Below are positions 20,086-31,516 of a stretch of DNA of 64,000 bases, piece by piece; the stretch's first letter is position 1, and each line of letters begins with the position of its first letter. Under the pieces are notes generated by a model. The model was not told the DNA's origin. It saw only the letters and a list, made by a program, of their open reading frames with translations, and searched no databases. A program made the translations under genes and the position numbers. The stretch comes from Eutreptiella sp. 'Long Island Sound 2002'. Lineage: Eukaryota; Euglenozoa; Euglenophyceae; Eutreptiales; Eutreptiaceae. The DNA lies in the NCBI GenBank assembly GCA_964036045.1, contig OZ038384.1, positions 43,106,204 through 43,170,203 of the forward strand, in the 5' to 3' direction.

Positions 20086-22500
20086 GACCGTCATTACCCA
20101 ACCATAAATCCTCCCCCCCCCCCCTCTACGACCCACATTAGGCATCCCCAATGGAAGATGCCTTCCCCCCCAACAACAGTTGGTGCCCCCCGGCCCGCCG
20201 GCCCTTTAGAGTCCTTCCGTCCCCCCGCTCCGGGGTGCTTTCATACACCCCCCCCCCCCCAGAAAACAAGTGTCCCGGAAAATAAGGAAGCCCCCCCCCC
20301 TCTTTTTGTGGTCAATTTACTTAGCATGTATGTATGCTTTGCTTATGATTATTATTGCTACAGTGTTAGTACATGCTTCATTTTGCGCACCCTTGAGAAA
20401 TGAATACTTCTGCCATTCTGCTGTCATTGTGTACCGTGGCTCACATGCAAACTTATTTACAAACCCTTCAATGACGACCCATGACGCTCGACAATTGCAA
20501 CCTACCCCTCTCCGTGGCCCTTAACACCAAGTTACACGGGACATGGTTGGCAGGGGCTGTGGATTGTGCAGCACAGATGCTCCGTCACGCGTGGGTTGGT
20601 GTGTAGCCACGGCCCGCCGCAGGGACCTTTTTCTTAGGCCCGGTTTTGTGCCGACATAGCTTTTGAAAATAGAAAACAATTAGGCAGCCAAGGAAAGGTG
20701 CACGCCCCTATGTCCTGGCACCTCCATCAACCGGCCGCTCATGTCGGACGGCATGTACACCATGTCCCCCGGCGGCTAGGAACTGTTTGTGGAACCCTGT
20801 TGGTGGATGTCCTGTGCAACAAGAATACATCTCAGAAGGGGCTTTGTATTTGTGGTTCTAGGAATTTGAATTTGAATTTACCATTTCCTTATATTCATTA
20901 CTTTGTTTAATGGAATTTGGTTCCCGACCCATTGATAGCCGATGTAAAAGCCATGCCAAGAGCATGCACATTGACACTTGTGAGCCAACGCGGGCGCTAA
21001 CACACAGCTTGGCATACCACAACAACATGCTCATTTGTTTGATACAATTTTCATGATGGCTATGGTCGCTGTGGTCGCCATGACACTTTTGTGAATCCCA
21101 CTTACGTTAATATAATTTTCACTAGTCATCATGCCGACGCTTGAGGTAGCATAGCCAACTTGCAGTCTCGGCTGTGACGCTGTGGCTGTAGGTGGAGTAT
21201 GTTGAAACGCGGCCACCCGATTATCCTTGTGTGCTTCTCGTCTTCTTTGCAACCCCACTAGTGATGATCCGATTTCCTAGTGCACCTTGTGGGGCTGCTC
21301 TGTCAATGTTGGGTTTGTGCCCTGCCACAAACCCCTGCAGGGACCTTTTTCTTAGGCCCTGATTCGTGTCGACACAACAATTCCGTTTTGTGTGTTGTTC
21401 CCATCAAACAATATGCATCAACACTGACTACTAGCAGCCGCTTGGCCATGAGCAGCAGATGTGCCATGCCATGAGCACTAGGACAAGTCCAATCTCCTCC
21501 ACAAATATAGCCCATGCCTGAGTGGTACACACAAAATTCCATGGGTCTTGAGAAGGTGTATCTCACCCTTATTGCCAACAACAATACATCCGAGAAGGGG
21601 CTCTGCAGTAAGTGTGTGTGAAATTTTGTTCAAATCTGAAGTTATCTCACACAACTTTCAATGTGGCCGGATCGTGATGCTGACCCTTGAGGTAGCAAAG
21701 CGTGCTTGTAGGCTCAACCGTGGCGCCGTGCCTCGTGTGCTTTGCATGCTTTGCTTTGCTTTTGTTCTCCATGTCCATCTTCGTGTGAAATGGAACAAGA
21801 ATTCCAAAACACACCCCTCCCCCCTCCCACTGGATGACCATTTGCAAAAGCTTGCCCCCCCTTTGGAATGTATTGTGTTTCGTGGCACATGATACACCAG
21901 CATCATGTGGTAAAACATTCGCATGCACAGGTGTGTTTCTCCAAGGGCTGGGAATGGTCAAAGGGCATAGGAAAAGGAAATTAGATGGGAGTAGTGGACC
22001 ATGTAGAGATGTACTGTCAACTGCAATTCCCCCTCCAAGCCTTTCCTCTCCGTATCGGTGGTTGTGCACACTACAGTTTTTCTTTTCTCACTACAGCCCT
22101 TGAGCCGTGGATTTTTGTTCTGCGGCCTCGACCCTAGCGTTGTCAGCTGCAGACAACTCCAAGCTGCTCCCCCACTACTATTTAACTTCAATTTTCCTTA
22201 CTTCGTGCCCGCGAGCCGCAGCAGTCGATTCTAGTCTAAGCATTCGCACTAAGCGACCAAACTTCGTCTCAGCCACTGCGCACCCCCCCCGGTACCTCGA
22301 CGTGATGCTCCATCATGTGCTCATGGGTGTGCAGTTGTGGAGGAGCAATGCCAAAAGGCAACGGTGGTGGTTATCACTCTTCCATGTGCAGCTTAAACGG
22401 ATTGGGATTTCACAAGGATTTCGTCCGTTGGGCAAGAACGAGTGCCTGAATTTTTTACCACAGATTTTTGCCGCATAAGAATTACCGTCCAAATATGGAA
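20086..22500. other. Non-coding region with a diverged direct duplication
   Basis: No supported gene. Three landmarks recur in the same order: GCAGGGACCTTTTTCTTAGG (20620 and 21339), ATACATC-then-AGAAGGGGCT (20826 and 21586), and GC-GA-CTTGAGGTAGCA (21131 and 21681). This indicates an old tandem duplication of about 0.6 kb. C-rich runs lie at 20105-20130 and 20250-20300. Confidence 0.5.
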
Positions 22501-22514
22501 GATTTACGGAAATA

Positions 22515-22660
22515 TTCAATTCAATTCAATTCACTACAGAAATCTCCGCAGCCATCCAGAGTCCACCAGGAAATAACAGCAACCATCCACAGTCCACCAG
22601 GAATCGACAATAGTCATCCATAAGCATCCAGGATTTACCAGCAGGAATTCAGAAGCATCC
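22515..22660 (+). repeat. CATCCA/CCACCAGGA short tandem repeat
   Basis: AATTC is repeated several times, then ~40-base units with AACCATCCACAGTCCACCAG recur about three times. Confidence 0.6.
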
Positions 22661-22699
22661 ATTCATGAACCGCAACGACCGATGTCCTAAAGAAATGGG

Positions 22700-22915
22700 T
22701 TGTTCAAGATGCGCAAAAAAAAAAGCAAAAAAATAAATATTTTTTTTTGGGTTGAGCGAGTGCGCAAAAATTTGAATTTGCCAAAAAAAAGCCAAAATTA
22801 GAATTTGCCAAAAAAATCGCCAAAATAAATCAATTTTCCCGAATTCTGGCTGCCTGCGCAAAAATTTTGCATAAAAAATTCAAATTGGCCTGCACAAACA
22901 TTCGTGTTCCACGAA
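22700..22915. repeat. AT-rich GCAAAAA block 1
   Basis: GCGCAAAAA and TTTGCCAAAAAAA words are repeated. Related to the blocks at 43850-43975 and 44420-44610. Confidence 0.5.
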
Positions 22916-23069
22916 ATTCAAATATTCGGCCGGTACACAAGGGGCGCGGGCGGGTCTAAGATGAGATTGTTTGGTCCGAGGTCAGTGAGTGGGTTCATCT
23001 GACATGCACACACCTTGTTAGCTGAACACGGCCATCCCATTGCTATAACTGCATGCCTTCTCGTTGCCC

Positions 23070-23363
23070 TCATGCACAGGATAAGCCCAAGCCGCGGAGG
23101 GCAGCGCACGTTCCAGCTGTGCTGGCACGGCAGTCCTCTGGTTTGGGGAATTTTTTGAACCCCCAAGCTTCGTACCACACCTCGATGCCGAGCCCCTCAG
23201 CAGTTCCTTCGCAGTACAGGTGTGGGTTGCAGGGTTGATTGCATGTTGTATGTGTACCCAGGACTGTGCATTTTCCAGCCGGGAATCATGCACTCTCACC
23301 AGCACACTTGCACACGACCCATACGGCATTGCACTGGTTTTCACATCGGGTCTCTTGAGTTTC
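23070..23363 (-). pseudogene. Cysteine-rich minus-strand coding trace
   Basis: On the minus strand one frame reads ETQETRCENQCNAVWVVCKC, then a TGA (23286-23288), then 72 codons starting FPAGKCTVLGTHTTCNQPC and ending CAALRGLGLSCA at a TGA (23070-23072). Ten cysteines in about 95 residues resemble small disulfide-rich repeats. The in-frame TGA lies within a 36-base GTGAGAG...GCACAG segment that would splice in phase, but an intron that short would be unusual. Other Cys-containing minus ORFs (23755-23949, 24044-24325) may be upstream exons. The family is unknown. Confidence 0.3.
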
Positions 23364-23461
23364 ACAGGTCCACAGCAACCGGGGAAAGGCATGTCACAGA
23401 TCAAAGCCACAGGGATTCAGACTTCTGTGTATGCTCACACACCCTCTAACGCAGTCAACCA

Positions 23462-23575
23462 TTGAGTCAATCACTCAGTCGCTCGCTCGCTTGCTCTTAC
23501 TCATTCGCACTCTCACCCACCCACCCACTCACTCACTCACTCAGTCATGCAAGGACCCATTCAATCAATCACTCT
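23462..23575. repeat. CACT/ACTC/AATC simple repeats
   Basis: Runs of CAGTCGCTCGCTCGCT, CCCACCCACCCA and CACTCACTCACTCACT. Confidence 0.75.
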
Positions 23576-24840
23576 GTGAATGAGGACAGCCTCTTTGTTG
23601 GGCACAGCAGGCTTGGTGTTGTCTCTGACTGCATTCGCAGGTTTCATTTTACCTAAGCTCAGCCTTTCCTCCTCTCCTGAACAAGGCCTGGTAAGATGGC
23701 AGGAGTCGACTGCTACACACGATCTTACGCACATTATTAATGGATGACATAGCATCAAAGTGAAACTGGAGCTTCTTGCACTGCGACGCTTTGCCTGTGC
23801 CCTAATCCCCCATGCACATTGAGCCAAGTGGGTATCTTTGCATTGCACAGGCTCAGCATTTCATCAATGCAGAGTACCCCAATGTACAGCCAGCCTGATG
23901 TACACATCTCATCGGCTGTGCAAAGCACAGAAGGTCTGTCCAGTGTCATGCGGTGCAGTCACACCATAGCTCTTGGCACCACAGGGCGGGCTTCAGTGCA
24001 CTCTCACCGTCACATTTTTTCGCATGCGTGCCATTCTACAGGGTCAGCAGTGTGTGAGCCGGTGCATAAGTGTAGATATCTGGGGCACGGCCTTCACTCG
24101 GCAGCAGCCTGTGGATCTGTATCCTTTGTGGGACATGGCCTCTGCCCCGAACCAAGACATTGGGGCTGAGCTGGCGGAGCAAGGGTCTTCACAATGCACT
24201 GTGGGAAATGTGCACAAATCACCATGCACATTACCGACGACTAAATTTGTCCAAGCGGTTGGAAACTGGTCTAAAAACAGTTGGTTTGGATTTGTGGGGG
24301 CTCCATGTCTTTTGGAAGAACACACCTCTGACCCAGCTGCAGCGGCTGTTCATAACCTCCAAACACCATTCTGCCATCCTGGGTGATCCCTAATCACCAT
24401 TCAAGCACTTTCAAGCACTGAAATTTGACCTTTTTTTGACACTCGAGTGAAGCCTCACAACCCTATTCTAGCCTATGGCACCACTGTTTAGCATGTTTAG
24501 CAGGCGGCCCTTGAAGGGTGCATGTGGTGAGCAGAAGGTGGTCAAAACAAGGTCCAAATGGGCAAAAATATTGGTTTTGCCTTCTTGACGGGTCTGGCAT
24601 CATTCTTGGCAAAAAAAAAGATTTTACACCTATTTCCAACTGCAAGACAGGCCAATTTCAGGGCCTTTTGGGAGCTTACAGGGGCAATGGCCACTTACAG
24701 AATGACAAAACACTTTTTTCACTTCTTGATGCAAAAAGGCCTACAAAGTCAGTTCCAAGTGAGCCACCATGCCCGATTTTTTCAATATTTCGACATTTTG
24801 TCATTGGGTCCATGGTAAAGCTTAGTATTTTTTTTTCCGA
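23576..24840. other. No confident gene
   Basis: Open stretches exist on both strands (plus 23973-24386; minus 23755-23949 and 24044-24325). None has a recognisable domain. The minus ones may belong to the cysteine-rich trace. Confidence 0.3.
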
Positions 24841-24859
24841 AGTAAAAAACTCAGTAAAA

Positions 24860-25015
24860 AGGTGCCTATTTGTGGGCCACTGCTGATTTTCTCCCCCGTT
24901 CTGAAGCTTTCGGAAGCCCCGACGGCACAGGTTATGCATCCATCCGTCCACTTGTGGGCCACTGCTGATTTTGTCCCCGGGTGTGAAGCGTTGGGGACCT
25001 CCCAGACGGCAGGGT
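24860..25015 (-). repeat. Two diverged units of the 85-bp family
   Basis: GTGGGCCACTGCTGATTTT occurs at 24871 and again 83 bases later. It is the reverse complement of the AAAATCAGAAGTGGCCCAC phrase of the 38630-39600 array. Confidence 0.6.
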
Positions 25016-26856
25016 TCTGAGTGCGGATTGGGACCCAATGGGTGTAGCATGGGTTGTCCGTGACTCGTTGTAGAATGCCTCGTGTGCCAGTCCACAACGT
25101 AGACAACAATTGGTTGGATCGATTGATATGTCTAATGACCACCCTTGATTGTGGCGTAGGTATATAATTTGGGCAATTTCCATTGGGTGCTCTGCTTGTT
25201 GTTGATTGCCCCAATCCGTGAATACCTCTACCTCAAGTTTGACCTCCTATGTGACTGGCCACACATTGTTGGGGCAAACTAGGAGGAGTTGGCTGTTGTG
25301 GATTTGGTTGCCGAGCGAGAAGGCATTCAACCATAGCAGCGGAAGAAGTGGGCAAAGATTGTGGATGCTTCCGGTGCCCTTGCATTTGCAATTGCACACC
25401 TGCATTCCACCTTCATCTAGCAGATTGACGGTGTTAGTTGCCATCCGCCATGTTTGTTGACATTGCATTGTGCCTTGTCTCAACATGTTGTCAAGGGCAC
25501 ATTGCAAGTGCCACAGGATAAATTGTGGTTGTTGCGGGAAATGGCACAAGCTATTTTGGACTACGATCGTTCCAAGTCGACCTCCACACCTAGGACCTCA
25601 GCAATACATTAGGAGATGGCTCGGATGTACACCCTAGAGACTCAAACTGCCCCGGTTAGATTTGCACACGTTGCACGGTGCGAACATGTAGTTACCGTTT
25701 TCAATGAAATAAAAGCTAAATTGGATTGCATTCTTTTGGTAAAGAAATATCAAGAGTCAAATACCCGGTGGGTGCTGTTGGCAACAAAGACACAAATTTC
25801 CACCTTAACGGTGGCCCTCGTAGTTGTGTAGCTCTTGTGCAACCGGCTAGAAACTTTTTGACCTCATATATATGTCCTACTGTGTGCGTTTCCACTGAAT
25901 AAAAAGCTAGTGCCAAAGTTCTTGCCTTGCCCCATCCCAACTTGGTGTCAAGTAAACAGTAGCGCTTGTTTGACGTGCAAAAGTTGTACGTTTTATTGTT
26001 CATGGGAAGTCCATATCATGTGCAACTGCTATGCAAACCTTTGCCTGAAATGTGGTTGCATGCTTGGTTGTACATTTACCCGGGCATTTTGAGTCTCTAG
26101 GGCACCGAACCCAAATTTGCGGACCCCGGTGACACATGCTTTTTTATGATGCCACACCTCACATAATGTGCCACGAATGTAAGGTCCTTCATTGAACCTT
26201 GCATGCATCTATCTTGTGTCAATCGGAGATATGTGTTGGATTGCGCCAATTCTAGGTGGCCAACCTTGCTGCTGCTGCTACTTTTGCTTTTGTTGTTGCC
26301 ATTGATGGTAACACCCGTCCCAGTGTGTGGATGTGTCACAAACGGTATGTGGTTCATCCTCAATACCCCCAAAATGCCGATAGTCAACTGAGAAATGACC
26401 AGGCATTTTGCACCAATCTTCAAGGGGAATTGAAAAAAACTATCTTTGGGATGTGCACAATGAATCCCACAGAGGCAGGCAAACCGAGCCGTATAGATAC
26501 TAAGGTCGACTTGATGTTCAAGTATGTCTTTTGTAACTACTTGTAAGTAGTTAGCATGAATGTTGGTTATGGCCCCGCCGAGTTCTCTTTTTCTATTACA
26601 CCCGGTTCTTTCCTAGTGCCGCCGCACTGATGTTGGCCATGGCCTTGTCAAGACGGGTTTCTCGAGCTAGATTTGTTTCTAGTGCCCAATACCAATTGGC
26701 TGAGTGCCAACTAATTGGTGTGCATGATGGTTTGGCCCGGGTGGGGTGCCACTGGCACAAGTGGCCGGGCATTGACCCGGGGGCTTTGTGCCCTGAAACA
26801 AAAGTGCCACCTACCATCGAAGTGTCAAGTTCCTTAGTAAAAATGGGTGGGCGGGT
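25016..26856. other. Region without a confident gene
   Basis: Minus-strand stretches at 25549-25247 (with CNCKCKGTGSIHNLC) and 26003-25716 look mildly protein-like. The plus strand at 25910-26092 is Cys-rich. No family is recognised and the strands compete. Confidence 0.25.
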
Positions 26857-26975
26857 TCTTAGATCACGTTATGATCTATGGTTTAGTTGTGGTTGTGGTG
26901 TGCGTGCGTGTGTGCGTGCGGTGTGCATGTGTGTGTATCTTGGTGCAGTGCAATTTCTTGCATTTGAGCCTGCAG
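26857..26975 (+). repeat. Split direct repeat A1
   Basis: 119 bases from TCTTAGATCACG to CATTTGAGCCTGCAG. The copy at 32449-32567 (A2) has the same length and differs at about ten positions. Confidence 0.9.
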
Positions 26976-27040
26976 ACTAGTAGTGGGTCGCAGGTAGAGT
27001 CGAACTCGGTGTTAACTAAGTACATACCCGGTCATCAAAA

Positions 27041-28065
27041 ATGTCAGTGGCGGACTTCGCAGCTTTTGCCGGGGGCAGTATTTGCTCCTCATTAATCGAC
27101 TCGGTGCCCCTCATGGACCTTACGAGGGCGACAGCGACGGTCGAAATGGCGTTGCATGTGTTGTTGGAGAGAAGCAAAAAGTGGGAGGACACGTTTGTGA
27201 AGAAGTTTGGCGTACCAGTGGACAACGAGGTGGGGGGCTGCCAAAAATCATAGGAGCTTTCCGCGTCATGGCGCAGTGCAGTCTAGACGTAGAAGGGGTG
27301 GGCTTCGTGAAGTCGGCGGTGCCTCAGAGTTCCGCGCCGGAGCTGCACGAGTTGAAGAAGCTGGTTGAGGACCAATGCATGGCAATTTCGGGACCGCGCA
27401 AGGAGTTGGCCGAGGCTGCTGCGAGCAGGAAAATGCCGGGGCAGCCCCGGTTGTGCAAGTCGGATATGCTGCAAATATGCGATGTGGACGCCCAACCCCC
27501 GTGGGTTTATGCCAGCTTGCTGGCACTGTCCACCTTGCTGTGGCGCAGGGAAGTGCCGGCCCACGAGTATGTGTCCCGGTTGCGGGTTAAGGAGGAATTC
27601 ACCGATGTCACGCTTGACGAATTGGCACCTGTCGTGGACTCTGATGCCGTGGACAACGAGGTGTGGTGCCTAGAGTCGATGAACGACGATGAGATCGAGC
27701 GGGTGAAGGCCTTCGTCTTGGCGGTCTGGGTGTTTACGGTATCGTCCCTCTCCGCATCCCGCGGAAAAAAGGGGCTTGACCCCAAGACTTCGACCGACCT
27801 GTGTGAGGCAGATGACGAAGACTCTGGGCTTCCAGCGCGGTCTTAGGGATGTACAAGGCCCGTTGAGGAGGAGGTGGTGGCGCACAGGCTAGTGGCCATG
27901 AAGGCCAAGTTCCGGGTTGAGGGAGACCGCAAGCGGTACACGGCAAAACCGGGCGCGGAGCCGATGGACGTTACGAGTGCGCCTGTGACGGCGTGTTGGG
28001 TGTGCAAGAATCTGGGGAGGGGCGTGAAACACCATTGGTTTCACGAATGCCCCGGGTTTGACTGA
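27041..28065 (+). pseudogene. gag: gag-like ORF with zinc knuckle
   Basis: It starts at an ATG 65 bases after A1 (MSVADFAAFAGG). It runs in frame 2 to about 27240, shifts to frame 1 beside a run of six G, and continues to 27846 (TAG). It then stays in the same frame from the next codon to 28065. Near the C-terminus, Cys residues at 27994 and 28003 with His and a final Cys at 28048 give Cys-x2-Cys-x9-His-x4-Cys, a stretched version of the retroviral-type knuckle. In this class, gag packages the element RNA. Only position and the knuckle support the name; the rest is not recognisable. The stop and frameshift make it a broken copy. Confidence 0.6.
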
Positions 28066-28169
28066 TGGGGTCACTGCCCCATCGGGCGCGCTGAGCCCGA
28101 GACCCATGCGGGCGTGGTGGTGTTACAACCGACCCACTTCTAGGATGGCGAAGACGTGGTCTTGCGGCT

Positions 28170-29025
28170 AGTGTGGGCAGCATGGAGGCGGCCGTGGAAA
28201 GAGGAGGAGATCTCCTCAGTGGACACCCTACAAGCGGCCTGATGTGCGAAAAGCACCATGGGTACATCCTGTACCCACTATCGGAAACTGGCCCTCTGGG
28301 TCGGCTACACGCCTGTCGCGGAGTTGGAGACGGAAGCATGCAGGTACCTATTCTAGCTTTGGGGACTGGGTATTCAAGAAGCTTCCTACGGGGGGCGGTA
28401 TCCGCTTTGCAGGCGTTGGAGGAGATGGGGTGGATGCCGGTATTCGTCGGCAGCCGAGTGTGGAGATTCGTAAAGTGGACAACTTCTCAGGCAGTGGTCC
28501 ATCCATACGCCGGACTACAGGAGCTCAAGGCCTTCGCGATGGCTGTGCTGGCAGGGCACACTAGATGGTATACGGCATGGCCGTATTATTGATCACTTGC
28601 CTTCTCCGAGTGGGCGAGGCGGCCCCAATCAGGAGGGGGGGATCCCGCAGCCGGGGTTGGGGTTTCACTTGGTCAAATGTGACCCGCGCCTCGTACAGTG
28701 CAAGCTAGGAAGCTACGGCAAGGCTTGGCTACGGTGGATGGACGCTGAGGGGGACACATTGGCAGTCCCCGTGGTGCACTTATGCCCGCAAGGCTCTGCC
28801 TTTCTCTACATGGTCATGGCGGCCGCCCTCAGTGGCTACGCGAGCGCCCACGTGAGGTGCCACGCATGGCGGAGGGGGGGATCGGCCGCCCTGCGTTGGT
28901 TGGGGCTGCCGGTCCGCTGGCTCGCTTGGTGGGGCCGCAGGCTGTGCGATTCGGTGGCAACCAACTACGGCAAACGCTCTGGACGACTTCGTCGTGGCGG
29001 ACAACGTGGAGCTGCCGTGGCCTAG
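28170..29025 (+). pseudogene. Tyrosine recombinase (integrase of the element)
   Basis: Two catalytic boxes are clear. Box I is LLITCLLRVGEAAPIRR, with the Arg codon at 28607. Box II is HAWRRGG (His 28861, Arg 28870), followed by GLPVRWLAWWGRR and ATNYG, with the likely nucleophilic Tyr at 28966. Spacing from HxxR to Tyr fits tyrosine recombinases of the DIRS group. Box I is in frame 2, box II in frame 1, and the shift falls in the G run near 28634-28640. A TAG at 28562 precedes box I where a Trp codon would fit. The enzyme would insert the circular DNA copy. It overlaps the start of the RT frame at 28994. Confidence 0.75.
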
Positions 29026-30867
29026 TGCCCAAGGAGGTATGGAGTGGGAGTGGAGAGTTGTGTCCCTCGGGGACGTCTTCCCGGAGGAAATCTTGGCTTC
29101 TTGCGTCCCGGACAAAGATCTTGGACCGGAGGAAGAGCTTGGCGGGTTGCTGAATGGAGAAGAAGCACCGCGTCTCTGGCAAGTGCTGAGCCGTGCCGAG
29201 GCAGTCCCGTGCGACGGGGAGACCAGCCCTGGCGGGGATGTTGTGCGGCATGAGGAGAGGAGAGGGTGGTTGCCCGTGGGAGCGCGAGCGTCCAAGGTGC
29301 CTTCCTGGCCCTTGCCGCTATTGAGGGGTGCTCGGGGCGTGAGCGGAGAGGAGGAGGTCGGGGGGGAGGAGACGTCATCGACGTCGATGCGGAATTCCCC
29401 CCCCCCCTTCAGCTATCACCTCATCAATCCGAAGACCACGCATTGCAACCCACAGGACGAGTGCGGTGGCATCTGTTTTGCGCAAGCGGAAGGCGGGAGG
29501 GCTAGCGAGGGTTGTGGGTGGGGCTGCCCGAGCGGCAATTTCCAGCCCAGTCGGCAGTGGGTCGGTGGGTTCGGGATCCCCGCCGAGGTTGTTGGAGCAA
29601 CGCCTGATCCAGTTCTTGGAGTGTGGAGTGGAGGCGGCCAGGGACCTTGGCCAGCCGGAGTTTTTGCCCTACTTACCGCGGCTTTGTCCCCCTTGGATTC
29701 GTGGGTGTAGGAGCCTCTGCCGCACGACTCCACGTCGCCGAAGCTGCCGATGCAACACATCAGGGAGGAGGTGTTGAGCAGGGGTTTGGGGGAGGTGGGG
29801 AATATCCCTATCCCCGCTAATATGTGGGAGAGGTATGTGCCGGACTCTTTTGAGTCGGTTGCAAGTCGCCATTTTTCTGGCGTTGGTCCCCCTTTGGACG
29901 AGGCGGTGGTCATGCTGCGCTCTTCGACTCCAGAACCTACTATTCCCCCTTCCGTCGGGGTCACTGGGTCCAAACAGGGGGGTGTTTGCCATTCCTAAGA
30001 TGCTTGAGAAGTGTCGCCTAATTGTCAATTTGGTTCCAGTAAATAGGGCGATGCCTGAGAAACCAGAGAAGTTTTGGCTCCCGTCACGGGAGGTTTTGGC
30101 CCTCTTGGCACAAGTGGCGCAACAGGGTTCGTCTTTTTCCCTCCCCTCTTTCTATGGCTGGGCCCGGTGTCTCCGGCCAGCCCGGGAGGTGCCGGGCCTA
30201 ACGGGGGGCGGGGGGATGATGAGCTGTGTATGTGCCATATTGACCTCAGTATTTGCTTTTGGTCAATGCGCCTCCCGGAGGCATTGTGGGATCTTTCCGT
30301 ATTCCGGATGGCCAAGGGGGCGTTTTGTGTTTTTAGTGTTTGCCTTTTGGGTGGAAGTACAGCCCCATTTTGTGCCAGAAAGTCTTGGAGAAATTAATGG
30401 AGGAGATTGGATTGGTGGGAGTATTGGTTTTAATCTACATTGATGACGCGCTAATTGTGGGGAGGGGAAGGGCGCGGGTGCGCGAGCAGGCTCGGTGTGT
30501 TGTGGAGGCGTTGCGCGCTGCGGGTGGAGTTATAAGCCCTAAGAGCACCCTGGAGCCGGTTACACGCCTGGTGTGGCTTGGGAAGGACGTAGACCTCGGA
30601 GGGGGCAGCCTGCGGACGGCGGGGAATACCTGGGAAGCGTTGTTGGCGCACTGGTTACGTTTGTCCGTTGGGAACTGCAGTATGCGGCACTTGCAGCGGT
30701 TTTTGGGGCACGCGCAATGGCTGTGCCGGCCTGGCTTTGGCGATTACCCACACTCGTTGGGGGTCTGGGCCCATGTATTTAGGGGACCCCCCCATCTGCA
30801 GGTTACCCCTGTCAAGTTACTGCGCTCTATGTGTGTGGTGTGTGTGCTAGCGTTGCCGGGTTGGTGA
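28994..30867 (+). pseudogene. Reverse transcriptase of the split-direct-repeat element
   Basis: An N-terminal stretch in frame 2 (from ADNVELPWPSAQGG) overlaps the recombinase end. RT motifs then appear across three frames: GVFAIPKMLEKCRLIVNL and PVNRAMPEKP in frame 3 (about 29985-30080), motif A HIDLSICFWSMRLP in frame 2 (Asp at 30242), then PFGWKYSPILCQKVLEKLM and motif C YIDDALIVG (30436-30462) in frame 1. The thumb region follows (SPKSTLEPVTRLVWLGKDVD, RHLQRFLGHAQWL). The order and the WLG and LQRFLGHAQW phrases are typical of DIRS-type RTs. At least two frameshifts and a TGA at 30865-30867 interrupt it; the same frame continues into RNase H. Confidence 0.8.
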
Positions 30868-31515
30868 GTAGTGTCCCTTCCGCGGGAACTGGGTAGGGGA
30901 CCTGTGTTCGTGTACGTGGATGCTACGCTTGATGGTGGGGTGTACCGCTTTGGGCTTTTTTCGCTCTGACCGGGATCCACGTCGACGGTGCCTTCTGAGC
31001 AGCTGCCTAACCAGCAATGTGCGGAGGCGAGGGCACTATTGTGGGGCCTCAAGCTTATTTTAAATGTGGGGATACGGGAGGCGCATTTGTTTGGGGATAA
31101 TGCAGCGGCTTTAATCCAATACCTCAGGTGTAAGGCGGGTGTGGGGAGGGTGTATCAGCAGCGCTTGCTGAAGAGCTTTCGGTACCTTTGGACCTCTTGC
31201 CCGGGCCTTGCTGTGTATTGCCACTAGGTGTGTGGGACGGCGAATCCGGCGGACCCCATTAGCCGGTTGCACGACCAGTTTGGCGGGGAGCTGTCTTTGG
31301 CGCGCGAGGCTGCGGCGCGTAGGGTAGGCGATTTATGGGCCTTTCCGGATCTCAAGACGGTGTTTTTGTGGACCATGGGCGTGCCTATGGGTCCGTTTGT
31401 ACTCCCTCAGTCTTGGCAGGCAGGCCTCCGATCGCCTTCTAATGAGGATGGGGCAGAGTTTCACGACGTGTTTTTACAATACGGCATAGAAGAATCCATG
31501 GGTGTCATGACCTAA
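30868..31515 (+). pseudogene. RNase H domain of the element
   Basis: The domain continues in the RT frame. Catalytic-type residues are Asp at 30919 (VFVYVDATLDGG), Glu at 31024 (QCAEARALLWGL) and Asp at 31096 (LFGDNAAALIQYL). The conserved tail CGTANPADPISRLHD begins at 31231. TGA at 30967 and TAG at 31225 interrupt the frame; at 31225 related proteins usually have Trp before the NPAD segment. The domain would degrade the RNA strand during reverse transcription. The frame runs on to 31515 (WAFPDLKTVFLWTMG) without a methyltransferase motif. Confidence 0.75.
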
Positions 31516-31516
31516 G

